DNA of 5,472 nucleotides. Source: Oscillospiraceae bacterium (GTDB taxonomy: Bacteria > Bacillota > Clostridia > Oscillospirales > Ruminococcaceae). Below, in pieces: positions 1-5,472 of this stretch. Every line of letters starts with the position of its first letter. Positions within the stretch are counted from its first letter, which is position 1. Below the pieces are notes generated by a model, which was not told the DNA's origin, did no database searches, and saw only the letters and a list, made by a program, of their open reading frames with translations. A program made the position numbers and the translations under genes. The stretch lies in assembly GCA_019416775.1 (NCBI GenBank), contig DXWR01000105.1, forward strand, positions 1 to 5,472, given 5' to 3'.

Positions 1-42
1 CTTATCTTGTATGCTTTAGAATAGCTGAAAGTTATTACTTTA

Positions 43-72
43 AAGAAAATCTGCCCGATATAATCGGACAGA
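43..72 (-). terminator. Intrinsic terminator of the BofC-like membrane protein gene
   Basis: A 10-bp stem (50-59 paired with 63-72) with a 3-nt loop is followed on the minus strand by a T-rich tail (TTTTCTT, 43-49). It lies 13 nt past the stop codon of the minus-strand gene that ends at 86. One position, 54 with 68, is a G-U wobble when read on the minus strand but a C-A mismatch on the plus strand, which supports a minus-strand role. The remaining bases 1-42 show nothing recognisable. Confidence 0.85.
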
Positions 73-85
73 CATGAAAGAACAG

Positions 86-406
86 TTAAGAATCAAATTC
101 CTCCAGGTACTTTTGCAGATCTTCTTCATCAGCCACCGGGATCCCTTCTTCCAGCCGCTGTTGGTCGTAATCCGGCAGGGTGTAGGTGAAGATGTCCAGC
201 ACCTGCCGGGGTTCCTCCTCCCCGGGAAGATACAGCCCGATCTTTCCATCGGTTTCCCGCAGCAGGTAGGCGTAGTCTTCTCCGCCGGAACGTTGGCTGG
301 GCAGAGCCGCTTGATTGGCGCAAAACAGGATGATCCCCACTGTCAACAGGGCAGCCGCCGCTGCTCCCAGCAGAATCCACAACAAAATTCGGCTTTTTTC
401 TCTCAT
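86..406 (-). CDS. Small single-pass membrane protein with BofC-like C-terminal segment
   Basis: A 106-residue protein. Residues 1-6 are short and basic, residues 7-28 form one hydrophobic segment (an uncleaved anchor or signal peptide), and the remaining ~78 residues would lie outside the cytoplasmic membrane. The outer part has the pattern YLLRE-DGKIGLY-PG, then LDIFTYTLPDYD, then LEEGIPVADEEDLQKYLEEF (about residues 47-104). From memory this matches the BofC C-terminal-type domain of small Clostridia proteins: a 'reply to the user' beta unit followed by LP-D-x-L-x-x-GI and an acidic helix. BofC in Bacillus modulates the SpoIVB sporulation signalling protease, but that role should not be carried over without evidence. 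The ATG at 404-406 follows a GGGAGGA ribosome binding site (about 414-420) at 7-nt spacing, and the gene ends at its own terminator. It is transcribed away from the penicillin-binding protein gene. I am sure that it is a gene and only moderately sure of the family. Confidence 0.75.
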   Translation of the reverse strand: MREKSRILLWILLGAAAAALLTVGIILFCANQAALPSQRSGGEDYAYLLRETDGKIGLYLPGEEEPRQVLDIFTYTLPDYDQQRLEEGIPVADEEDLQKYLEEFDS

Positions 407-471
407 CCAGCATTCCTCCCGGCTGCTTACATTACCTGCAGTATGTCCAAAACAGTAATAAAGATACGGGA

Positions 472-495
472 ATTTGAAACTTTATTTGAAATTTT
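472..495. repeat. Tandem 12-bp A/T-rich repeat upstream of the PBP promoter
   Basis: Two adjacent copies, ATTTGAAACTTT (472-483) and ATTTGAAATTTT (484-495), match at 11 of 12 positions. They end 11 bp before the -35 hexamer of the rightward promoter and are followed by more T residues up to 499. Position and A/T content fit an UP element contacted by the RNA polymerase alpha subunits. A tandem binding site for a regulator is also possible. The 12-bp period does not match the 11-bp period I know for WalR- or PhoP-type direct repeats. Confidence 0.5.
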
Positions 496-506
496 TTTTG
501 CCGTGC

Positions 507-535
507 TTAACAAATGGCGAAAAGTGTGGTACAAT
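507..535 (+). promoter_or_regulatory. Sigma-A promoter of the class A PBP gene
   Basis: The -35 box is TTAACA (507-512, 5 of 6 to consensus). A 17-bp spacer leads to the -10 box TACAAT (530-535, 5 of 6), preceded by the extended -10 element TGG (527-529). Transcription would start near 542, giving a leader of about 50 nt with no obvious structure before the ATG at 592. A T-rich tract lies directly upstream. This is the only convincing promoter I can read in the window; I found no comparable leftward promoter for the minus-strand gene starting at 406. Confidence 0.85.
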
Positions 536-575
536 AAAGAAACAATTATCTCAGCGTTCTTTTAGGTAATACCAT

Positions 576-582
576 AGAAAGG
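576..582 (+). promoter_or_regulatory. Ribosome binding site that fixes the PBP start
   Basis: AGAAAGG lies 9 nt before the ATG at 592. An in-frame TTG at 583 would directly abut this site with no spacer, so the ATG at 592 is the better start, removing three residues from the longest reading frame. Confidence 0.7.
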
Positions 583-591
583 TTGGATTTC

Positions 592-2811
592 ATGAGCACA
601 GGTTCTTCTTCCGGTCGAAACGGCAAGCAGCCTCAGAAGAAGCCCGTGAAGCGCGTGGAAAAGGTGATCTTATCCACGCCGGCTCCTTCCGGCAAAGGAA
701 AGAATGGCTCTTCCGGGAGCAGAAAAAGTATGGCCCGGACGGGCGGCCAAGAAGTGGGCGCTGCACGCCGTGTCAGCCGTGGGGTACTAAAAACGATTGC
801 GATCATTTTTTTGGTGCTGCTAATTATGATTTGCATTGTGGGCACAGCTATGACCGTGTTTATTATGAAGTATGTAGAATCGGACGCAGTGATCAATTTG
901 GATGATCTGAGTTTGAACTACACTACTACCATTTATGCTGTGGGCAGCGACGGGGAATATACCGAAATGCAGACCATTTCCGCGGAAGGAAACCGGATCT
1001 GGGTCAGCATTGACGACATTCCTCAGCACGTTCAGGATGCGTTTGTGTACAGTGAAGACGAACGGTTTATGCAGCACACAGGGGTGGACTGGTTTCGAAC
1101 CATCGGCGCTTTTGTGGATATGGTGGCGGGGCAGCTCGGCTTTGACAACACCGGGTTCGGTGCTTCCACCATCACCCAGCAGCTGATCAAAAACATCAAC
1201 GGCGACTACTACGACCGCACTGCCTCCAACAAGATGCAGGAGATTGTAGGCGCCTTGAATTTGGAGCGGCACTACTCCAAAGAACAGATTTTGGAAGCCT
1301 ATCTCAACTACATTAATCTAGGCAATGGCTGCTATGGGGTAGAGGCTGCCAGCCAGAAGTATTTCGGCAAAAGCGTATCAGAATTGACCTACACCGAAGC
1401 GGCCGCTTTGGCGGTAACCACCAAGAGCCCCAGCAACTTGAATCCTTTGGATAATCCGGAAGCTAATAAGGAACGGCGCAATCAGGTGGCTCTGTCCAAA
1501 ATGCTGGAGTTCGGTACCATCACTCAGGAAGAATATGACGCCTGCATCCAAGAGGATTTGGTGATTGTCAACGCCGATTTGGGGGCTAATACCTCCACCG
1601 GCACATATAATTGGTACACCGATGAAGTAATCCGCCAGGTCCAGGAAGATTTGGTAGAGGAATATGGGTATGACAGCGATGAAGCCTTGAGCATGATCAA
1701 TCGAGGCGGATATCGCATCTATACCAATTGCGACTATACTATGCAGACCCAGCTGGAAAACGCCTTTTTGGATGACTCCAATTTCGGTTCCAGTATGACT
1801 AACTCTGCCGGTGAAAAACCCAGCGCCGCCATTGTGGTGATGGACTACAGCGGCAATGTGAAAGCTTTGGTAGGAGACCGGTATGAGAAAACTGGGAATT
1901 TGGTGTGGAGCAATGCCACCCAAGGTTTGATCTCCCCTGGCTCTTGTATGAAGCCTATAACGGTATACGGGCCTGCCATTGACAACGACACCATTACCTA
2001 TTCCAGTATGTTGATCGATGAACCGATCAAAGCCCGCAACGATGAAGGGGAAATGGTGGATTGGCCTCAGAACTATGACCGGGTATGGACCCGTCGGGGC
2101 TACACCATGGCAGAAGCACTGCAGGAATCCAAAAACACCATTCCTGCCCAATTGATCCAGACCCTGACACCCCAATACTGCTATGACTTCTTGACTCAGA
2201 GAGTGGGCATTTCCACCTTGGCAGCAGAAGAAGCCAGTCACGAAGCCTTGACCTTAGGCGGCTTGACCTACGGCATTTCGGTAGAAGAGTTGACTGCGGC
2301 CTATCAGATCTTCGGCAATGGCGGCGTTTACAATGAACCCAAGTATTATTCCACTGTGGTGAATGCTCAGGGAGAAGTGGTATTGGATACCGGTGATCAG
2401 CAGGGTTCCCAGGCCATCTCCACACAGACCAGCTATATTATGAACCGGATGCTGAAAAATGTAGTGGAACAGGGCACCGGTACTGCAGCTCGGGTCAGCG
2501 GCGTGGAAGTGGTAGGTAAAACCGGTACTTCCAGCTACAGCGAGGATTTGTCCTTTGTGGGCTTGTCCCCCAGCTATGTGGCGGGTGTGTGGCTGGGCTA
2601 CACCGAAAATAAAGAGACCATTTCCGGCGGATATTCTCCCGCTCGAGTATGGAGAAACCTGATGAGCGGTATTGTGGCCGGAGCAGAAACCACCTTCCAG
2701 ATGGATACCACCGGTGTGGTGGAATCCTACTACGATCCCTCCACTGGCAAGTGTACTTCCAACAACACCGGTTATTTGGGTTACTACAAAGAAGGGCATT
2801 TGGAACAATGA
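592..2811 (+). CDS. Class A penicillin-binding protein (glycosyltransferase/transpeptidase)
   Basis: This bifunctional peptidoglycan synthase (PBP1a/PonA-like, 739 residues) polymerises lipid II into glycan strands and cross-links their stem peptides on the outer face of the membrane. Residues 1-67 form a basic, Ser/Gly-rich cytoplasmic tail (16 Lys/Arg, 2 Asp/Glu), and residues 68-92 are the membrane anchor. The GT51 domain (about 135-315) shows the catalytic motif S-E155-D-x-x-F-x-x-H162-x-G, the GASTITQQ motif (190-197), the third motif N213-K-M-Q-E217 and KEQILEAYLN (230-239). Family members normally have RKxxE at the third motif; here Arg is replaced by Asn. The transpeptidase domain (about 412-690) has S451-C-M-K454 (nucleophile Ser), S513-K-N515 and K643-T-G-T, a complete penicillin-binding active site. 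After KTG the protein runs about 95 residues and lacks the long Gly/Pro/Asn-rich tail of some class A PBPs. It has its own promoter and a terminator directly after the stop. Assignment to the class is secure; the exact orthologue (ponA, pbpF or other) cannot be decided here. Confidence 0.96.
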   Translation: MSTGSSSGRNGKQPQKKPVKRVEKVILSTPAPSGKGKNGSSGSRKSMARTGGQEVGAARRVSRGVLKTIAIIFLVLLIMICIVGTAMTVFIMKYVESDAVINLDDLSLNYTTTIYAVGSDGEYTEMQTISAEGNRIWVSIDDIPQHVQDAFVYSEDERFMQHTGVDWFRTIGAFVDMVAGQLGFDNTGFGASTITQQLIKNINGDYYDRTASNKMQEIVGALNLERHYSKEQILEAYLNYINLGNGCYGVEAASQKYFGKSVSELTYTEAAALAVTTKSPSNLNPLDNPEANKERRNQVALSKMLEFGTITQEEYDACIQEDLVIVNADLGANTSTGTYNWYTDEVIRQVQEDLVEEYGYDSDEALSMINRGGYRIYTNCDYTMQTQLENAFLDDSNFGSSMTNSAGEKPSAAIVVMDYSGNVKALVGDRYEKTGNLVWSNATQGLISPGSCMKPITVYGPAIDNDTITYSSMLIDEPIKARNDEGEMVDWPQNYDRVWTRRGYTMAEALQESKNTIPAQLIQTLTPQYCYDFLTQRVGISTLAAEEASHEALTLGGLTYGISVEELTAAYQIFGNGGVYNEPKYYSTVVNAQGEVVLDTGDQQGSQAISTQTSYIMNRMLKNVVEQGTGTAARVSGVEVVGKTGTSSYSEDLSFVGLSPSYVAGVWLGYTENKETISGGYSPARVWRNLMSGIVAGAETTFQMDTTGVVESYYDPSTGKCTSNNTGYLGYYKEGHLEQ

Positions 2812-2816
2812 TTTTT

Positions 2817-2849
2817 CCCGCAGAGTCTTGTGGATTCTGCGGGATTTTT
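2817..2849 (+). terminator. Intrinsic terminator after the PBP gene
   Basis: An 11-bp G/C-rich stem (2817-2827 paired with 2833-2843, one G-U pair) with a 5-nt loop is followed by ATTTTT (2844-2849). It begins 6 nt past the PBP stop and ends 20 nt before the xth start. A T run (2812-2816) on the left flank gives it weak bidirectional character. Confidence 0.85.
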
Positions 2850-2869
2850 GTAAGAAAAGGAGAAACACC

Positions 2870-3622
2870 ATGAAATATCTTTCTTGGAACGTCAATGGCC
2901 TGCGGGCCTGTTTGGGCAAGGGCTTTTTGGATTATTTTTGGCAGCAGGATGCGGATGCGTTCTGTTTGCAGGAAACCAAGCTGCAGCCGGGCCAGGTGGA
3001 ATTGGAGCTTCCGGGGTACCATCAATACTGGCATTCAGCGGTCAAGAAGGGGTATTCCGGTACAGCTATCTTTTGTAAACAGAAGCCGCTAAGCGTTTCG
3101 TATGACATCGGAGATCCGGTTATGACCGGGGAAGGCCGGAGTATTACCCTGGAGTTTTCGGATCATTATCTGGTGACGGTATACACTCCAAACGCCCAGC
3201 AGGGATTGGCTCGCATCGATTACCGGATGGCTTGGGAGGATGCCTTCCGAGCCTATCTTCACAAATTGGATGAAACCAAGCCGGTGATTGTCTGCGGGGA
3301 TTTGAACGTGGCCCATCAGGAAATCGACCTGAAAAATCCAAAAACCAATCGGGGCAATGCAGGATTCAGCGACCAGGAACGGGGCAAAATGACCCAGCTT
3401 CTGGACAGCGGCTTTACCGATACCTTTCGTTTGCTTCACCCGGAGGACACCGGAATTTACAGCTGGTGGAGTTATCGGTTTAAAGCTCGAGAAAAGAACG
3501 CCGGCTGGCGCATCGATTATTTTTTGGTATCCGACCGAATGAAGGATCGGGTGAAGGAAGCCAATATCCATACCCAGGTGCTGGGCAGCGATCATTGCCC
3601 GGTGGAGCTGATTTGGGAATAA
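2870..3622 (+). CDS. xth: Exodeoxyribonuclease III (AP endonuclease, Xth/ExoA family)
   Basis: A magnesium-dependent DNA-repair nuclease of 250 residues, close to the ~250-270 usual for bacterial ExoIII/ExoA. It cleaves 5' to abasic sites in base-excision repair and has 3'-5' exonuclease and 3'-phosphatase activities in known relatives. All hallmark motifs of the endonuclease/exonuclease/phosphatase fold are visible: SWNVNGLRA with N7, LQETK with metal-binding E35, GDLNVAH with D144 and N146, the W-R-I-D-Y motif with D216, and the C-terminal GSDHCP with D241 and catalytic H242. The ATG at 2870 is chosen because AAGGAG (2857-2862) lies 7 nt upstream and the protein opens with the family's usual MKxxSWN. 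The open frame extends 66 codons further left, but that part is an out-of-frame reading of the PBP gene. The gap to the PBP stop is 58 nt and mostly terminator, and no promoter is seen in it, so expression may depend on read-through or on a promoter inside the PBP gene. Confidence 0.96.
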   Translation: MKYLSWNVNGLRACLGKGFLDYFWQQDADAFCLQETKLQPGQVELELPGYHQYWHSAVKKGYSGTAIFCKQKPLSVSYDIGDPVMTGEGRSITLEFSDHYLVTVYTPNAQQGLARIDYRMAWEDAFRAYLHKLDETKPVIVCGDLNVAHQEIDLKNPKTNRGNAGFSDQERGKMTQLLDSGFTDTFRLLHPEDTGIYSWWSYRFKAREKNAGWRIDYFLVSDRMKDRVKEANIHTQVLGSDHCPVELIWE

Positions 3623-3625
3623 AAG

Positions 3626-3668
3626 AAAGAGGATGAACCGTGTGGAAATACGGCGCATCCTCTTTTTT
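3626..3668 (+). terminator. Bidirectional intrinsic terminator between xth and the convergent operon
   Basis: A 10-bp outer stem (3626-3635 with 3656-3665) encloses a 4-bp inner stem (3638-3641 with 3650-3653) and an 8-nt loop. On the plus strand it runs into a T tract (3663-3668) right after the xth stop. On the minus strand the mirror tail reads TTTCTTTTATT (3618-3628), so it can also stop transcripts coming from the right. Its placement between convergent genes fits a shared terminator. Confidence 0.8.
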
Positions 3669-3693
3669 GTCGACTGCCGATGGATAAGGAAAT

Positions 3694-3718
3694 CGCCGCA
3701 CAGTTTTGCTGCACGGCG
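3694..3718 (-). terminator. Second hairpin downstream of the hydrolase operon, possible terminator
   Basis: Read on the minus strand, a 10-bp stem (3694-3703 with 3709-3718) closes a 5-nt CAAAA loop. Two central pairs are G-U on the minus strand but C-A mismatches on the plus strand, so the structure belongs to the leftward transcript. The following tail (ATTTCC) is only weakly T-rich, so this may be an inefficient terminator or an mRNA 3'-end stabiliser. It sits about 70 nt past the stop of the last operon gene. I see no gene in 3623-3790. Confidence 0.45.
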
Positions 3719-3790
3719 GTGAGTTTTCTTTCATTCATTGAGTGAAGTGCTGTCTCCCAGAGCAAAATCGAAGCCGAAACGCTTTGGGCT

Positions 3791-4726
3791 TTAATTGTGC
3801 AGCCGCCGAATCAGTTTAAAGGCTACTTCGTGCTGCAATACCAAGGGCTTTTCCATGGCAAAGAATACCAAACCGCTGGTGCTGCTGGTAATTTCCGCAG
3901 ACACTTCGGCGGTGAATGGGTCCAAAATCAGGCCGATGATCTCCCCATATTTTACCTCATCACCAGGAGCTTTCAGGGCGCGAAAGATGCCCCCGGCGGG
4001 AGTCAGTACCGTGGCCAAATCGTTTTCGTTGATGACGGTGGAAAGGTAGCCGTTGTGGCAGGTGTACTTTACCACCCCCACCCGGCTGAGATACCGCAGT
4101 ACGGCGCTGACTGCTTGGGCGGCGCTTTCCTCATCGATCCGTGCCGTTTCTCTGGTGTACAGGCTGAAGGCATTGGACTCCCAAATCTGCCAGTTGTAGT
4201 TTAACGTAGTCGTGTCAATGGGTTTGGGAGTGCGCATGACCACATAGGGCAGGCCAAATAAGTTCCCCAAAGAGGAACTTTGGTAGCCGGTGTCCATGAT
4301 TCGCACATGGGGTACGAAATCTCCCGGTAGATAGAAGCTGGCAAAGTGGATGCCGCAATGATACCCCTTGACGGCGTCAAACACTGCCGCGGCAATCCGT
4401 TGGGTGGTTTCCCCTTTGTTGTAGCCGGGGAACATTCGGTTAATATCGGTGTTGTCCATGGGCCAGAACCGCTTGCCTACGTTCATGGAATAGCGGTTGA
4501 CGCAGGGAATCACTAAAATTTCATGTCCAGGCAGAAGGGTACCCCGCTTTTCCATCTCGGTGAGGGCCTGGATCAGTTTGGCGCAGACGTACATCTGCTG
4601 TACTTCATTGCCCCGGATTCCCCCCACCACAGCGCAGGATTTTTCCCCGGAGCCGAAACGAAAGCCTTCCAATATAAAATCCTGGCGGTAGGGCGTAGGT
4701 TGCCGGTATAAGATTTCCCGCTTCAC
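3791..4726 (-). CDS. Succinylglutamate desuccinylase/aspartoacylase family protein with altered metal site
   Basis: A 311-residue member of the AstE/AspA (M14-like) family; characterised members are zinc enzymes that cleave an acyl group from an amino-acid amide. The N-terminal half holds GGIRGNE (35-41), VIPCVNRYSMN (72-82), DINRMFPG (94-101), G-I-H127-F-A-S and W-E183-S-N-A-F. The C-terminal part (about 225-306) looks like the small beta-barrel domain typical of the family, with AGGIFRAL, GDEVKYGEIIGLILDP and SGLVFF. The expected first zinc ligand His (GxHGNE) is Arg38, and the Asp normally before the last zinc His (DxH) is Gly125, while Glu41, His127 and a candidate general base Glu183 remain. 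It may therefore be catalytically weak, use another chemistry, or serve as a partner subunit. The start is GTG (4724-4726), overlapping the TGA of the preceding gene as GTGA, with GGAGG at 4736-4740 and a 9-nt spacer. It is the second gene of an operon with a paralogue. The substrate cannot be told from sequence, and there is no sign of the arginine-succinyltransferase (ast) genes in view. Confidence 0.88.
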   Translation of the reverse strand: MKREILYRQPTPYRQDFILEGFRFGSGEKSCAVVGGIRGNEVQQMYVCAKLIQALTEMEKRGTLLPGHEILVIPCVNRYSMNVGKRFWPMDNTDINRMFPGYNKGETTQRIAAAVFDAVKGYHCGIHFASFYLPGDFVPHVRIMDTGYQSSSLGNLFGLPYVVMRTPKPIDTTTLNYNWQIWESNAFSLYTRETARIDEESAAQAVSAVLRYLSRVGVVKYTCHNGYLSTVINENDLATVLTPAGGIFRALKAPGDEVKYGEIIGLILDPFTAEVSAEITSSTSGLVFFAMEKPLVLQHEVAFKLIRRLHN

Positions 4727-5472
4727 TGCACTTCACCTCCCGTCAGAATTCGGGCCAGCAGGCTGCCGGGATAAACTACCGGGTATTCCCGCAGGGTAAA
4801 CAGCAGCCCGTCGGTTGGGGCAGTGACCCGCTCTCGAATCTCCCCGGTAAGGGGATCGGCGATGATGCCTAAAAGTTGTCCGGACTGCACCCGGCCGCTG
4901 TGCTGGGCTTCTGCCATAAAGATGCCCGCCGCATTGGCGTTCAAAAAGGCCACTTCATCCTTGCTGATAATAGGGGTGTGGGTACAGTGGGTAGGTCCCT
5001 CCCACATGCCCTGGGTTTTCATCAGGTTGAGGATGCCCTCGGTGAGCTGTTCACCGTAAGAGCGGGTTAGCCGCATTCCTACTCCCATCTCCACCACCAG
5101 ACAGCGCGTGCCCAGGGTGTTCATGCTGTGAGCAAAGGTGCTGTGAAGCACCGTGGCTGCTCCGTGAATCCAGACAAAATCGATGTTCAGCTGCTTGGCC
5201 AAAGGCACCAGCCGGTCCGCCGTCTCTTCTGAGATTCGAACCTGGGGCAGTTCCCGCAAAAAGATGTTGGAAGCATGGATGTCAATGGCAATGTCTGCTC
5301 CGGTGACATCCTGGATGATTTTCTGCGCCAGGAATTCCGCTGCCGGCCCATCGCTTTCTCCGGGAAAGATCCGGTTCATGTCTAGATCAAACAAAGGTAC
5401 GCCGCGCTGGATGGTGTTGATGCCCATAGGGTTGATGGCCGGATAAATGTCCACTATGGCATGGAGATACTC
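4723..5472 (-). CDS. Succinylglutamate desuccinylase/aspartoacylase family hydrolase, 5' end outside window
   Basis: The last 249 residues of a zinc-dependent amidohydrolase of the AstE/AspA (M14-like) family. The frame stays open to the right edge: a GTG at 5452-5454 could be read as a start, but it is preceded by in-frame codons (E-Y-L-H-A-I) and has no ribosome binding site. The family's first metal motif (GxHGxE) should also lie upstream, so the gene is truncated by the window. Numbered from the edge, visible motifs are DIYPAINPMG (8-17), DLDMNRIFPG (29-38), D64-I-H66 with the third zinc ligand His, and V-V-E128-M-G-V-G with the likely general-base Glu. A C-terminal beta-barrel domain (about 177-243) contains AGIF, GQLLGIIADPLTGE and APTDGLLF. 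Unlike its downstream neighbour, it keeps the DIH motif intact. The two proteins align across their length, showing an old duplication. Substrate unknown; an acylated amino acid or a related amide is the family expectation. Confidence 0.88.
   Translation of the reverse strand, partial: EYLHAIVDIYPAINPMGINTIQRGVPLFDLDMNRIFPGESDGPAAEFLAQKIIQDVTGADIAIDIHASNIFLRELPQVRISEETADRLVPLAKQLNIDFVWIHGAATVLHSTFAHSMNTLGTRCLVVEMGVGMRLTRSYGEQLTEGILNLMKTQGMWEGPTHCTHTPIISKDEVAFLNANAAGIFMAEAQHSGRVQSGQLLGIIADPLTGEIRERVTAPTDGLLFTLREYPVVYPGSLLARILTGGEVQ
4736..4740 (-). promoter_or_regulatory. Ribosome binding site inside the upstream gene, supporting a GTG start
   Basis: GGAGG on the minus strand, within a longer GGGAGGTGA (4733-4741), lies 9 nt before the GTG at 4724-4726 and inside the last codons of the upstream gene. 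Together with the 4-bp GTGA stop/start overlap it indicates translational coupling. Confidence 0.75.

Noticed and set aside
129..413. Minus-strand open frame starting at 413, seven bases before the membrane protein start
   Set aside because: It is a shifted frame of the same region. The ATG at 404-406 has better spacing to GGGAGGA and gives a protein with a clear membrane segment and acidic helix; the shifted frame gives an Arg/Gly-rich product.
74..565. Plus-strand open frame of 163 codons covering the small membrane protein region
   Set aside because: It is antisense to a gene with a good ribosome binding site, membrane segment and terminator. It has no ribosome binding site of its own, and its translation looks like low-complexity antisense product.
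583..591. TTG at 583 as the PBP start
   Set aside because: It directly abuts the ribosome binding site with no spacer; the ATG at 592 has a 9-nt spacer.
2828..2856. TTGTGG / TAAGAA as a promoter for xth
   Set aside because: Only 3 of 6 matches at each box, the -35 lies within the terminator stem, and the start would fall at or after the xth ribosome binding site.
1378..2919. Long minus-strand open frames (1378-2241 and 2254-2919) opposite the PBP gene
   Set aside because: They are antisense shadows of a gene with complete catalytic motifs and show no recognisable motifs of their own.
4260..4283. Two overlapping inverted repeats (AAGTTCC/GGAACTT and CCAAAG/CTTTGG) inside the downstream hydrolase gene
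   Set aside because: They are mutually exclusive short hairpins within coding sequence encoding Ser-Leu-Gly-Asn-Leu-Phe, with no regulatory context; chance is the simplest explanation.
5452..5454. GTG at 5452-5454 as the true start of the upstream hydrolase gene
   Set aside because: The frame stays open to the window edge, no ribosome binding site precedes it, and the family's first metal-binding motif would be missing, so the gene most likely continues outside.

Overview
The window looks like ordinary chromosomal DNA from a Gram-positive bacterium of the Firmicutes, most likely a gut-type Clostridia of the Oscillospiraceae/Ruminococcaceae kind. This placement is inferred from mid-range base composition, AGGAGG-type ribosome binding sites, GTG starts, a sigma-A promoter with an extended -10, and the style of the proteins. 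I see no mobile element, CRISPR array, tRNA or rRNA.

Layout. (1) At the left, on the minus strand, is a 106-residue single-pass membrane protein with a BofC-like C-terminal segment, followed by a strong intrinsic terminator. (2) A divergent intergenic region of about 185 bp carries a very good sigma-A promoter facing right and a tandem 12-bp A/T-rich repeat just upstream of it. (3) That promoter drives a 739-residue bifunctional class A penicillin-binding protein (GT51 glycosyltransferase plus transpeptidase). (4) After an intrinsic terminator comes xth, an exonuclease III/AP endonuclease of 250 residues with a full catalytic set. (5) A 168-bp convergent intergenic region holds a bidirectional terminator and a second hairpin. 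(6) The right third is a minus-strand operon of two tandem members of the succinylglutamate desuccinylase/aspartoacylase family (M14-like zinc hydrolases). They overlap by 4 bp (GTGA), and the upstream gene runs off the right edge.

How the genes relate. The membrane protein and the penicillin-binding protein share a divergent upstream region and both act at or outside the membrane, so common control is possible but unproven. xth is a DNA-repair gene in the same direction as the penicillin-binding protein but separated from it by a terminator. The tandem hydrolase pair is the most interesting part. The upstream copy keeps the DIH metal-site motif and a candidate general-base Glu. The downstream copy has Arg where the first zinc-binding His is expected and Gly in place of the Asp before the last zinc His. 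This suggests one active subunit and one diverged or regulatory subunit made in equal amounts. No obviously new defence or mobile system is present.
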